From: Desulfofundulus salinus
Lineage (GTDB): Bacteria > Bacillota > Desulfotomaculia > Desulfotomaculales > Desulfovirgulaceae
NCBI RefSeq assembly: GCF_003627965.1
Contig: NZ_RBWE01000001.1
Location: 725,214-789,213 of the forward strand
Direction: 5' to 3'
DNA: 64,000 nucleotides
Positions 52,344 to 60,849 of the stretch are shown in pieces; position 1 is the stretch's first letter, and each line of letters begins with the position of its first letter. The position numbers and the translations under genes were made by a program. Under the pieces are notes generated by a model. The model did not search any database. It was not told the origin of the DNA and worked only from the letters and a program-made list of their open reading frames with translations.

Positions 52344-53480
52344 TTGTTCGACATTTCAGCGTTGGACAGGGTGATCAAAGATACTCTTGCCGCCATGGAA
52401 AATGGAAAGAGCCAGATTTTCGAGATCGCGGAAGCCACGCAGATTGAATGCAACCGCATCCAGCAAGAGTTGCAGCAGGTGATCGAGGAACTGAGGAAGA
52501 CCATCGACCAGGTGGATGATCTGGAAATAAGGGAGAAAAAGGCGCGCATTCACCTCATGGAAGTAAGCAGGGATTTCAAGCGCTACCGGGAGGAAGATAT
52601 CAAAAGCGCCTACGAAAAGGCCCAAAATTTGCAACTCCGTTTAAGCGACCTGCGTAATCAGGAAAAAATGCTCCGCTTCCGCCGGGATCAGCTGGAAATA
52701 AACTTAAGGCACATGAAAACCAGCCTGGCCAAAGTGGAAAGTACCCTTGCCCACCTGAGCACGGCCATTAATTACCTCAGCAACAACCTGCAGCAGGTGT
52801 CGCTGAAAGTAGGGGAACTGCAGCAGCTCCACGATCTCGGGGTCAGCATAATCAGGGCCCAGGAAGAGGAACGCAAGCGCGTCGCCCGGGAAATACATGA
52901 CGGACCCGCGCAAATGATGGCCAACATCGTCATGCGGGCAGAATTTTGTCTTAAACTATTAGAAATCGATCCCGCCAGGTTGAAGGAAGAGCTTAATGCC
53001 CTGCGGGAGCTCGTCCGGCAAAGCCTGCAGGACGTGCGCAAAATCATCTTTGACCTGCGGCCGATGGTACTGGACGACCTGGGGCTGGTGGCGGCCTTAA
53101 AGCGTTATGTGGCCGATTTTCGGGAGCAGTACGGAATAGCCGCCGAATTTTCCTTTTTTGGACAGGACCGGCGACTGCCCGTTTCTACGGAGGTAACGTT
53201 ATTTCGGATTGTCCAGGAATGCCTGAATAACGTGCGCAAGCACGCGGCGGCCCACAGCGTACTGATCAAAATGGAGGTCCTGCCGGAGAGGGTAAACCTT
53301 TTGGTCAGGGATGACGGGAAAGGCTTTGATCTTGAGGAAGTAAAAAATAGCAGCCGCCCGGAAGGTTACGGGCTGATCAATATCCGCGAAAGGGCACAGC
53401 TTCTAAACGGTTCTGTACAAATCAACACGGCCCCGGGCAGGGGGACTGCGGTATATGTAACGGTTCCGCTGCAGGAATAG
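52344..53480 (+). CDS. degS: DegS-like cytoplasmic sensor histidine kinase
   Basis: 378 residues without membrane helices. Residues 1-180 form a long coiled-coil (IQQELQQVIEELRKTIDQVDDLEIREKKARIHLMEVSRDF), as in Bacillus DegS. The HisKA_3 phosphoacceptor region is EEERKRVAREIHDGPAQMMANIVMRAE with His in EIHDGP. The HATPase domain has LFRIVQECLNNVRKHAAA (N box), VRDDGKGFD (G1) and GYGLINIRERA (G2). It phosphorylates the response regulator encoded 33 bases downstream. The start is TTG 52344 after GGGGTGAAAG. Its place directly before the Flp/Tad operon suggests control of pili or attachment. Confidence 0.92.
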   Translation: MFDISALDRVIKDTLAAMENGKSQIFEIAEATQIECNRIQQELQQVIEELRKTIDQVDDLEIREKKARIHLMEVSRDFKRYREEDIKSAYEKAQNLQLRLSDLRNQEKMLRFRRDQLEINLRHMKTSLAKVESTLAHLSTAINYLSNNLQQVSLKVGELQQLHDLGVSIIRAQEEERKRVAREIHDGPAQMMANIVMRAEFCLKLLEIDPARLKEELNALRELVRQSLQDVRKIIFDLRPMVLDDLGLVAALKRYVADFREQYGIAAEFSFFGQDRRLPVSTEVTLFRIVQECLNNVRKHAAAHSVLIKMEVLPERVNLLVRDDGKGFDLEEVKNSSRPEGYGLINIRERAQLLNGSVQINTAPGRGTAVYVTVPLQE

Positions 53481-53513
53481 TTGGAAAGTCTTGAAAAAGG
53501 AGTTGGGGCGTAC

Positions 53514-54149
53514 TTGACGATCAAGGTTGTTATTGCGGATGACCACCCTTTGATCAGGGAGGGCCTGCGCAGGATCCTTTCCCTGGCGCCGGACGTGATT
53601 ATCGCCGGGGAAGCGGAAAGCGGGGAGCAGGCCGTGGAGTTGACTCGCCGGACGGGGGCGGACGTTGTACTCCTCGACGTCAATATGCCCGGCATGAACG
53701 GCATTACCGCCTGCAAGTTAATTAAAACGGAAATGCCCGGCACCAAAGTTATCGCCTTAACCATCCATGACCAGGAAGAATACTTATTTGAGCTGATCCG
53801 GGCCGGGGTCTCGGCCTATCTGTTAAAGGACGTGAGCCCGGACAAATTGCTGGAAGCCATTTTGGGTGTAACCCGCGGGGAATCCTTTATTTCGCCCCGG
53901 CTGGCGGCGAAAGTTTTTCAGGAGTTCAACCGCCGGACGGGGAAAGCGGGAAATATTCTGACCAACCGGGAGTTGGAAATCCTCCAGCTGCTCGCCCAGG
54001 GGGAAAGCAACAAAAGCATCGCCCAAAAACTTTTCATCAGCGAAAAGACGGTGAAAAACCACCTGACCAATATCTTTCAAAAGTTAAACGTTAATGATCG
54101 AACGCAGGCGGTGCTTTACGCCATCAAAAACAAGCTGGTGCAGGTGTGA
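53514..54149 (+). CDS. degU: DegU/NarL-family response regulator
   Basis: 211 residues. The receiver has VVIADDHPLIREGLRRIL, the phospho-Asp in VVLLDVNMPGMNG, and Lys in YLLKDVSPDKLLEAI. The LuxR-type helix-turn-helix ends with LTNREIEILQLLAQG-like sequence (residues ~145-205: TNRELEILQLLAQGESNKSIAQKLFISEKTVKNHLTNIFQKL). It is the cognate regulator of DegS. TTG 53514 is preferred because AAAAAGGAG lies eleven bases before. A terminator follows, then the pilin gene, a likely target. Confidence 0.93.
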   Translation: MTIKVVIADDHPLIREGLRRILSLAPDVIIAGEAESGEQAVELTRRTGADVVLLDVNMPGMNGITACKLIKTEMPGTKVIALTIHDQEEYLFELIRAGVSAYLLKDVSPDKLLEAILGVTRGESFISPRLAAKVFQEFNRRTGKAGNILTNRELEILQLLAQGESNKSIAQKLFISEKTVKNHLTNIFQKLNVNDRTQAVLYAIKNKLVQV

Positions 54150-54173
54150 AAGGGCCTTTCGCCCTTTTTTTTT
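54149..54173 (+). terminator. Terminator of degSU
   Basis: AAGGGC (54150-54155) pairs with GCCCTT (54161-54166), with a five-base loop and a continuing T9 run. It separates degSU from the Tad operon. Confidence 0.88.
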
Positions 54174-54246
54174 GGGACTCCGGTCCTATGGAAATTAAGA
54201 CCAAAATCACAACTTGAAATAAGACGCCTGTGCGATGTGTAAAAAG

Positions 54247-54261
54247 TCTACCGGTGGTAGA
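54247..54261 (+). promoter_or_regulatory. Small palindrome upstream of flp (candidate operator)
   Basis: TCTACC-GGT-GGTAGA is a perfect 6-bp inverted repeat 33 bases before the pilin ATG. It overlaps the promoter region (TTGAAA at about 54214, weak -10). DegU or another regulator could bind here; this is a guess. Confidence 0.3.
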
Positions 54262-54293
54262 ATCAGAAGAAAAAGAAAGGGTGGTGTTTTTAC

Positions 54294-54479
54294 ATGCGGA
54301 ATTTAGTGACCCGTCTGGTGAAGGAAGAGAGCGGGCAGGGGATGGCCGAGTACGGGTTGATCCTGGCGCTGGTGGCCATTGCGGCCATTGCGGCCTTAGG
54401 AATTTTGTCGGGCGGCATCAACGAAATTTTTAACAAGATTGGTGGCAAGCTCAGTACCGAGGGTGGAAAAGTCCAATAA
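54294..54479 (+). CDS. flp: Flp/Fap-type pilin
   Basis: 61 residues. The prepilin leader ends at GQG, then MAEYGLILALVAIAAIAALG gives the conserved Glu-Tyr and hydrophobic helix of Flp pilins. A short tail follows. It is the structural subunit of a Tad pilus, processed by the peptidase encoded 23 bases downstream. ATG 54294 follows AAAGGGTGG. First gene of an operon extending to about 62 kb. Confidence 0.95.
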   Translation: MRNLVTRLVKEESGQGMAEYGLILALVAIAAIAALGILSGGINEIFNKIGGKLSTEGGKVQ

Positions 54480-54502
54480 GGTGGTTTCGGCGGGTTTGTC
54501 AC

Positions 54503-55033
54503 ATGATGATTTCTTTTGACATTCTCGTGATCGTGCTCACGGCCATCTGCCTGTACACGGATCTGCGCTGGAACAAAATATACAATAAAGTGTTGTTGCC
54601 CTTTGCCCTCATCGGCGCCGGCATGCAGTTGTATTTTCATGGTCCAAAAGGCCTGGCGGAGGGGATGGCCGGTTTTTTGACCGGCCTGTTGCTTCTCTTG
54701 ATCCCCTTTGCCATGCGCCAGATGGGGGCGGGAGATGTGAAGCTGCTGGCCACGATCGGGATGATCAAGGGGCCGCAATTTACCCTTTTCGTTTTTTTGG
54801 GCGCGGCGCTGGCCGGCGGCCTGATGTCCTGTGTTTTGCTGATCAGGCAGGGGCGCCTGCTTTTCTCCCTGCGGGCGATCGGATGCGCTGCCCTCCTTCG
54901 CCTTGCCCGGGTTCCCGCCCAGTACGCCTTAACTCCCCTGGAACAGGCCGCGCCGGGTGACGCGATTCCCTTCGGGGCCGCCATTTTAGCAGGCGTTTTT
55001 GCGGCCTATTTGTTTGCGTTTATTTTGAGGTGA
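54503..55033 (+). CDS. A24 prepilin peptidase (TadV/CpaA-like)
   Basis: 176 residues with about six helices. DLRWNKIYNKVLL carries the first active Asp and GAGDVKLLATIG the second, the GxGD motif of type IV prepilin peptidases. It cleaves the Flp prepilin leader. Length fits the small TadV/CpaA group lacking N-methylation. Its end overlaps the GTG that precedes TadE. Confidence 0.93.
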   Translation: MMISFDILVIVLTAICLYTDLRWNKIYNKVLLPFALIGAGMQLYFHGPKGLAEGMAGFLTGLLLLLIPFAMRQMGAGDVKLLATIGMIKGPQFTLFVFLGAALAGGLMSCVLLIRQGRLLFSLRAIGCAALLRLARVPAQYALTPLEQAAPGDAIPFGAAILAGVFAAYLFAFILR

Positions 55034-55041
55034 GCTGCCGG

Positions 55042-55431
55042 ATGTGGAAAAAAATTATCCGCTCGCAAAAAGGGCAGGCGATGGTGGAACTGGCCCTGTT
55101 GCTTCCGGTGTTGTTGTTGATTTTAGGGGGAATTATTGAATTCGGGCGCATTTTCCATGCTTATCTGGTGATCACCGGTGCCAGCCGCGAGGGTGCCCGG
55201 GTCGCCGTGGTAGGGGAGACTTACGATGGGGTGCGCGAGAAGGTAATCGCTTCTGCACCGTCGCTGGACGCCAATTCCCTGGACGTTTTGCTGGAACCCG
55301 AGAGTTACGGGCGGGGGGACATGCTCACGGTGACGGTGACTTATCCCGTGGACCTGGTCATTCCCCTGATCAGTGCGTTGCTGCCGGATCCCTTCACCAT
55401 TAAAGCCGCTACCACGATGCGGGTGGAGTGA
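55042..55431 (+). CDS. TadE-like minor pilin
   Basis: 129 residues. SQKGQAMVELALLLPVLLLILGGIIEFGRIFHAYLVITGASREGARVA is the TadE signature, with the pseudopilin cleavage region G-QAMVE. It assists assembly of Flp pili. ATG 55042 follows GAGG at eleven bases. The next gene encodes its TadG partner 13 bases later. Confidence 0.92.
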   Translation: MWKKIIRSQKGQAMVELALLLPVLLLILGGIIEFGRIFHAYLVITGASREGARVAVVGETYDGVREKVIASAPSLDANSLDVLLEPESYGRGDMLTVTVTYPVDLVIPLISALLPDPFTIKAATTMRVE

Positions 55432-55444
55432 AAGGAGCCTGCCG

Positions 55445-56380
55445 ATGATTAAAAAAGTTCTTTCCCGTCTGGCGGCGGATGAAAGGGGCGGTGCTTTCGT
55501 TCTGGTTTCCCTGATGATGCTGGGCCTGCTCGGTTTTGCCGCCCTGGTCACCGATTTCGGCCTGTATAGCTTAAACAAGCAGCGCCTGATTAACGCCGTG
55601 GACGCTGCGGCGCTGGCGGGCGCTGCGGAGCTGTCTCCCGCCGGGAGCGGCGACGAAGCGGTCGCTAAAAGCTGCGCCGAGCAATACGCGCTGCAAAACG
55701 GGGCCGATCCCGCGGGGCTGACGGTTTCTATTTCCAACAGCCCGTCCGGGCTGAAGGTGGTTGAGGTAACCGCCGAGAAAGAAGTGGACTTCATCCTGGC
55801 CCGGCTGCTGGGGTATACATCCGGAAAAGTGCAGGCCGCCGCTTCCGCCGCCGTGGCGGGTGTTACCTCTTGCCGGGGGGTTGCCCCTTTGCTGGTGCCC
55901 AAACAGAACTTTCAATTTGGAAAAAGGTACACTTTAAAATACGGGGATCCCGCCTATCCCGGAAATTTCGGCGCCCTGGCCCTGGGCGGCACCGGGTCGA
56001 GCACTTACCGGCAGAACTTGATTTATGGATACAGCGGCGAGATCGCGGTAGGAGACCTGGTCACGACCGAGCCGGGCAACATGAGCGGCCCTACCGAGGG
56101 CATCGACGAGCGGCTGGCCCGCTGCAAAAACAACTGCACGGTGGACCATTTTGAGCCGGGCTGCCCGAAAATCCTGATTATTCCCGTTTACGATCCCGGC
56201 GGTACGCTCTACGGGAGAAGCCAGGTAAAAGTAGAGGGCTTTGCCGCCTTTTTTGTCGACCGGGCCGATTCAGAAAAGGACGAAATACACGGGTATTTTA
56301 TTTGCACCACGGTGGAAGGAGAGGCGGATTTTTCCCGGCCTCCGGATACCGGCCTTTATGCGGTGAGATTGCTGGAGTAG
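55445..56380 (+). CDS. TadG-like pilus protein
   Basis: 311 residues. The start MIKKVLSRLAADERGGAFVLVSLMMLGLLGFAALVTDFG matches TadG/Flp-associated N-terminal helices, then NKQRLINAVDAAALAGAAEL is a typical following motif. The remaining ~200 residues lack the VWA domain found in long TadG forms. Two Cys pairs occur later (CKNNC, GCP), suggesting an exported protein with disulfides or metal. ATG 55445 follows AAAGGAG nine bases upstream. It is part of the pilus envelope complex. Confidence 0.88.
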   Translation: MIKKVLSRLAADERGGAFVLVSLMMLGLLGFAALVTDFGLYSLNKQRLINAVDAAALAGAAELSPAGSGDEAVAKSCAEQYALQNGADPAGLTVSISNSPSGLKVVEVTAEKEVDFILARLLGYTSGKVQAAASAAVAGVTSCRGVAPLLVPKQNFQFGKRYTLKYGDPAYPGNFGALALGGTGSSTYRQNLIYGYSGEIAVGDLVTTEPGNMSGPTEGIDERLARCKNNCTVDHFEPGCPKILIIPVYDPGGTLYGRSQVKVEGFAAFFVDRADSEKDEIHGYFICTTVEGEADFSRPPDTGLYAVRLLE

Positions 56381-56416
56381 CCCGGGCAGTGAACAGCGCG
56401 AAAGGGGGCTTTACGC

Positions 56417-57142
56417 TTGTTGCGCGGGAAAGTTAACCTGTTCCTTATCCTGGCCGTAATTTTTGGCCTTGTGGCAGCATATGGAGTTTATACCTATCTT
56501 CAGCAGTTAAAGGCCACCTACCAGAGCACCGGTGATTTTCGACCGGTGGTCCTGGCCCGGGAAAAAATCCCACCCCAGACAAAGATTACAGAAAATATGC
56601 TGGAGGTCAAGGAGATACCGTCTTCTTACATCCATAAGGAAGCGCTTGCGAAGCGGGAAGAAGTGGTGGGCAAAATTACCACCACCGTAATCTATCCCGG
56701 AGAGCAGATTTTAAAGGCGAAAATAGCCGGACCCAAAGATCCTTCCCAGGGATTGGCCTTTCTGGTTAGTGCCGGAAAAAGGGCGGCCACCATTGCCGTC
56801 AACGATGTTTCTGGCGTCGCCGGGCTCTTACGGCCCGGGGACAGGGTGGACGTGGCGGGTACGGTGGATGTGCCTTCAGGAAGCGCCAGGGAAACTGTTA
56901 CTTCCCTGCTCATTCAAAATGTAAATGTTTTGGCCGTCAACCAGTCCGCGGACCCGAACCCGGTCAAAAACAACAGTAAGTCTGTACAGACTCAAACGGT
57001 TACTCTGGAGGTTACCCCGCAACAGGCACAGACGCTGATCCTGGCCGCCGAAAGGGGGTCCGTTCGCCTGCTGCTGCGTTCACCCGGTGATGGAGCGGAA
57101 GTGGCCCTCCCGTCTGCCCGGCTGGGACATCTCGTGCGCTAG
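56417..57142 (+). CDS. cpaB: CpaB/RcpC-like pilus assembly protein
   Basis: 241 residues. An N-terminal helix (LFLILAVIFGLVAAYGVYTYL) is followed by the SAF domain (VVLAREKIPPQTKITENMLEVKEIP) and the RcpC beta-clip region (GKRAATIAVNDVSGVAGLLRPGDRVDVAGTVD). It stabilises or gates the pilus channel. The start codon TTG 56417 follows AAAGGGGG. It is followed by TadZ. Confidence 0.93.
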   Translation: MLRGKVNLFLILAVIFGLVAAYGVYTYLQQLKATYQSTGDFRPVVLAREKIPPQTKITENMLEVKEIPSSYIHKEALAKREEVVGKITTTVIYPGEQILKAKIAGPKDPSQGLAFLVSAGKRAATIAVNDVSGVAGLLRPGDRVDVAGTVDVPSGSARETVTSLLIQNVNVLAVNQSADPNPVKNNSKSVQTQTVTLEVTPQQAQTLILAAERGSVRLLLRSPGDGAEVALPSARLGHLVR

Positions 57143-57167
57143 CTTTCTGATTCGGGAGGTGAGTTAA

Positions 57168-58445
57168 TTGGATACGACCAAAGTTTTAATTGCCGACGAC
57201 ATTGCCGGCACCAGGGAGGACATTAAACGCCTTCTTTACTTTGAGGAAGATATCAAAGTAGTCGGGGAAGCCGCCGACGGGGAGGAAGCCCTGCGCCTTA
57301 CCGAAACCCTGCAGCCGGATGTGGTTTTGATGGATATCAACATGCCCAGGATGGACGGTATTCAGGCGACGGAGCTGATCTCAATGCAGTTTCCGGAAGT
57401 TGCCGTGGTGATCATTTCCATCCAGGGGGAACAGGAATACCTGCGCAAGGCCATGGCTGCGGGGGCGCGTGATTACCTGGTCAAGCCCTTTAACAGCAGC
57501 GAGCTGGCCGAAACAATCCGCAGAGCAGGTGCTTTTCATAAGAAAAGGCAGGTTCATTTTAGCGGCGGGCAGGTTGCTGGCGCCACCCCGCAACCGGCCC
57601 GCATCCCCGGCAAAGTGATCACTCTTTTCAGCACCAAAGGCGGCGTAGGGCGCACTACCCTGGCCTGCAACCTGGCCGTCGCCCTGGCCCAGGGGACGGG
57701 CCAAAAGGTGGTTCTGGTTGATCTGGATCTGGCGGGCGGGGACGCGGCGGTGCTCCTGAATATGCCCACCAAAGGAACCGTCACCGAAGTAATTCAGGAA
57801 CCTGATTACGCGGACCCCTCCCTTCTGGAGAGCTATCTTGCCCCCCACTTTTCGGGGATCAATGCTCTGCTGTCCCCAGCCGACCCGGAGCAGGCAGAAA
57901 CGGTTACGGGAGCACAGGTGACGGTAATTTTGCAAACTTTAAAGAAAAGTTATGACTACGTGGTGGTGGATACTTGCGCTTACTTAAATGAGGTGGTTGT
58001 TGGCGCCCTGGAAGCCGCCGATCAGGTTCTCGTCCTGGTTACCCAGGATCTGCCGGCCTTGAAACATGCACGCCTGAACATCGATATTCTCGAACGCTTG
58101 AACTTTCATTCCAAAATAAAGCTCATTTTGAACAAGACCCGTCCGGATATGCTCAAACCAAACGAGCTCGAAAAAAGCTTAAATTTTTCCCTCTGGCATG
58201 CTGTGCCTGCCGAAGAGAAAATCGTCCTGCCCTCTATCAACAGGGGAATGCCCTTCGTTCTGGCCGAGGCGGGGAGCGCAATCAGCCAGAGCATATTTGA
58301 ACTGGCCGGGTTGCTGACGCGCGGGGAGGAAGAAGCGGCCGGAAAAGGCAGGATTGTGCCGGAGAGCCGCGCCGATTATCGTGAGCGGAAGTCGCTGTTG
58401 GGCAAGTTTTTCAAAACATCCGCGAAACCCGTTTCGTTAAGATAG
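57168..58445 (+). CDS. TadZ/CpaE-like: receiver domain plus ParA-type ATPase
   Basis: 425 residues. A receiver domain occupies residues 1-120 with phospho-Asp in VLMDINMPRMDG and Lys in DYLVKPFN. The ParA/MinD ATPase follows from about residue 140: FSTKGGVGRTTLACNLAVAL (the second Lys of KGGVGKT is Arg), VLVDLDLAGGDAAVLLN and VVVDTCAYLNE. It localises the Tad apparatus, usually at a pole. The complete receiver implies input from a kinase such as DegS. Start TTG 57168 follows GGGAGGTGAG. Confidence 0.92.
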   Translation: MDTTKVLIADDIAGTREDIKRLLYFEEDIKVVGEAADGEEALRLTETLQPDVVLMDINMPRMDGIQATELISMQFPEVAVVIISIQGEQEYLRKAMAAGARDYLVKPFNSSELAETIRRAGAFHKKRQVHFSGGQVAGATPQPARIPGKVITLFSTKGGVGRTTLACNLAVALAQGTGQKVVLVDLDLAGGDAAVLLNMPTKGTVTEVIQEPDYADPSLLESYLAPHFSGINALLSPADPEQAETVTGAQVTVILQTLKKSYDYVVVDTCAYLNEVVVGALEAADQVLVLVTQDLPALKHARLNIDILERLNFHSKIKLILNKTRPDMLKPNELEKSLNFSLWHAVPAEEKIVLPSINRGMPFVLAEAGSAISQSIFELAGLLTRGEEEAAGKGRIVPESRADYRERKSLLGKFFKTSAKPVSLR

Positions 58446-58461
58446 AAGAGAGGTGATTGGG

Positions 58462-59841
58462 TTGTCCCTTTTTGCGAGGTTTGAGCAGAAGAACAGGAGA
58501 ATTTTTGAACCCGGCGGAGCTATACAGGTAAATAAAAGCATGCAGCCTGCCAGGCAGGCTTCTTCCGTTTCCCCAAAAGACCCCTTCCAGGACCTTAAAG
58601 TCGACCTGCACAAGAAAGTTATCGCCGAACTGGCGGACCTGCCCCAGGAGAAAAGAGACCGCCGCGAATCGGTGGCTGAAAGGATCGGGGACCTGGTCGG
58701 CAGATTGATTGATGAATCCGGGCAGCACGTCTCCCGTTCCGACCGCCAGCGGATCATCAATGAGATTATCGATGAAGCGATTGGTTTTGGCCCGATCACC
58801 TCCCTGTTGAAAGACCCGGAAGTTACGGAAATAATGGTCAACGGGCCGCGTCAGGTCTACGTGGAGCGTGGGGGCAGGCTGGAGCTCACCCCCATTACTT
58901 TCCGGGACGACCAGCACGTCATGCACGTGATTGAAAAAATCGTGGCCCCTCTGGGGCGAAGAATAGACGAGAGCTCCCCCATGGTCGACGCCCGGTTGCC
59001 GGACGGCTCCCGGGTCAACGCCATTATTCCTCCCCTGGCCTTGAACGGGCCTACCATTACCATCCGTAAATTTTTTCAGGATCCGCTCACGGTGGAAAAT
59101 CTGCTGTCGCTGGGCACCCTTACGGAAGAAATGGCCCTTTTCCTGGAAGCGTGTGTGCGTGCGCGCCTGAACATGATTGTCTCCGGAGGCACGGGAAGCG
59201 GGAAGACAAGCATGCTGAATATTCTCTCCTCTTTTATCCCGGCCGATGAGCGGATCATTACCATTGAGGACGCGGCCGAACTGCAGCTGCGCCAGGAGCA
59301 TGTCGTCACCCTGGAAAGCCGTCCCGCAAATATGGAAGGGCGGGGGGAGGTAACCATCCGGGACCTGGTGCGCAACGCTTTGCGGATGCGCCCGGACCGC
59401 ATTATCGTGGGTGAGGTGCGCAGCGGCGAAGCGCTGGACATGCTGCAGGCCATGAACACGGGGCATGACGGCTCTTTGACCACCGGGCACGCCAATTCCC
59501 CCCGGGACATTCTTTCGCGCCTGGAAACCATGGTGCTGATGGCGGGGGTGGACTTGCCCGTGCGTGCCATCAGGGAACAGATTTCCTCGGCCCTCGATGT
59601 GATCGTGCACATGGCGCGCCTTAAGGACGGGTCCCGAAAAGTCACCCACATTACGGAAGTACAGGGGATGGAAGGGGACGTGATCGTCCTCCAGGATCTT
59701 TTTCTTTTCGAGCAGACGGGCGTGGACGGCAACGGAAAAATACTCGGCCGGTTCCGGGCCACCGGGATCAGGCCAAAATTTATAGACCGCCTGGAAGTGT
59801 GCGGGATCGAGCTGCCGCCGAATATTTTCTGGCTGCGCTAA
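58462..59841 (+). CDS. tadA: TadA/CpaF secretion ATPase
   Basis: About 459 residues. Walker A SGGTGSGKTSMLNIL and Asp box TIEDAAELQL are followed by RPANMEGRGEVTIRDLVRNALRMRPDRIIVGEVR and GHDGSLTTGHANSPRDILSRLE, all hallmarks of CpaF. It powers pilus assembly from the cytoplasm. TTG 58462 is preferred since GAGG sits eight bases before; the upstream GTG at 58453 overlaps that site. TadB follows 13 bases after the stop. Confidence 0.96.
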   Translation: MSLFARFEQKNRRIFEPGGAIQVNKSMQPARQASSVSPKDPFQDLKVDLHKKVIAELADLPQEKRDRRESVAERIGDLVGRLIDESGQHVSRSDRQRIINEIIDEAIGFGPITSLLKDPEVTEIMVNGPRQVYVERGGRLELTPITFRDDQHVMHVIEKIVAPLGRRIDESSPMVDARLPDGSRVNAIIPPLALNGPTITIRKFFQDPLTVENLLSLGTLTEEMALFLEACVRARLNMIVSGGTGSGKTSMLNILSSFIPADERIITIEDAAELQLRQEHVVTLESRPANMEGRGEVTIRDLVRNALRMRPDRIIVGEVRSGEALDMLQAMNTGHDGSLTTGHANSPRDILSRLETMVLMAGVDLPVRAIREQISSALDVIVHMARLKDGSRKVTHITEVQGMEGDVIVLQDLFLFEQTGVDGNGKILGRFRATGIRPKFIDRLEVCGIELPPNIFWLR

Positions 59842-59854
59842 AGGAGTGAGTGGC

Positions 59855-60829
59855 GTGGATTTAAAGGTTATTGCCCTTTTTACTTTTCTGTCCGTAGCGT
59901 TGCTTGCGCCGGGGCTGCAGCAACTCATCCTGGCCCGGAAGAAGTTTATCACCGACCGGCTAAAAGAACTGGCCGGGCGGGGAGGCCCGGGCGGAAACGG
60001 CCGGATGGAAAAGATTAATCAAGACCTGCGCCATAACTTCTTTAAATCGCTGCTCGCCCACGCGGGCCGGTTGTCCCCGCGGGTGTTGAGTATGGCCGCG
60101 GACAGGCGGCTGGCCGAAGCTGATCTGCCTTTCAAAGGAGAAGAATTTGTCGCCCTGGCCGTGTTTTGCGCGGCCGGGGGAGGTGTTATCGCTGTTGCGC
60201 TGACCGGGCGCCCGGAGCTGGCCGTGCTGGCTGCGCTGGCCGCCGGGGCGGCGCCTTTCTGGCTGGTAAAGGCAATCGCAAAAAGACGGGTGATGCTTTT
60301 TAACGGCCAGATTGCCGATACTCTTTTGATCATGGCCAACTCTTTGCGCGCCGGTTTTAGTTTTATACAGGCCATTGAAGTGGTCCAGCGGGAGATGCCG
60401 CCGCCCATCGGGCGGGAATTTGGACGCACCTTTAGGGAGTTAAGCCTGGGCACGCCGGTGGAGGAGGCGTTGACCAGCCTGGTTAAAAGAGTGAAAAGCG
60501 AAGACCTGTCCCTGGTGGTTACTGCCGTGCTCATCCAGCGGCAGGTGGGAGGGAACCTGGCCGAGGTGCTGGATAAGATTGCCCGGACCATTCAGGAAAG
60601 GGTGCGTATTCAGGGGGAAATCCGTGCTCTGACTGCCCAGGGACGCCTTTCCGGAACAATCATCAGTGTGTTGCCCGTATTCCTGGTTGTTGTAATGGTG
60701 CTCATCAATCCAGGGTATATCGGTGTCCTGTTTACCCACCCTACCGGGCGGATGATGCTGGGCGCGGCGGTGCTGGCCGAGCTATTGGGATGGTTTTTAA
60801 TTAAAAGGATTGTCCGTATAAGCGTTTGA
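59855..60829 (+). CDS. tadB: TadB inner-membrane platform protein
   Basis: About 324 residues of the T2SF fold. FNGQIADTLLIMANSLRAGFSFIQAIEVV is the conserved entry motif, then helices near residues 95-140 and two at the C-terminus (LSGTIISVLPVFLVVVMVLINP). It forms the membrane platform with TadC. GTG 59855 is preferred: AAAGGAG lies eight bases upstream, while GTG 59846 overlaps it. TadC follows directly. Confidence 0.92.
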   Translation: MDLKVIALFTFLSVALLAPGLQQLILARKKFITDRLKELAGRGGPGGNGRMEKINQDLRHNFFKSLLAHAGRLSPRVLSMAADRRLAEADLPFKGEEFVALAVFCAAGGGVIAVALTGRPELAVLAALAAGAAPFWLVKAIAKRRVMLFNGQIADTLLIMANSLRAGFSFIQAIEVVQREMPPPIGREFGRTFRELSLGTPVEEALTSLVKRVKSEDLSLVVTAVLIQRQVGGNLAEVLDKIARTIQERVRIQGEIRALTAQGRLSGTIISVLPVFLVVVMVLINPGYIGVLFTHPTGRMMLGAAVLAELLGWFLIKRIVRISV

Positions 60830-60849
60830 CAGGAAGGGGTTGCTTATTG

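Noticed and set aside
52190..52447. 85-residue frame between the TGS GTPase and degS, and a 14-residue frame within the hairpin loop
   Set aside because: They overlap a clear terminator stem and the start of degS; the apparent RBS is part of the stem.
57600..57700. Arg in place of the second Lys of the TadZ P-loop as evidence of inactivation
   Set aside because: TadZ/CpaE-type ATPases often carry variant P-loops, so this is not unusual enough to call a defect.
58411..59952. 513-residue open frame antisense to tadA
   Set aside because: It mirrors a strongly conserved ATPase gene with Walker and Asp-box motifs; the antisense product has no recognisable domain or ribosome site.
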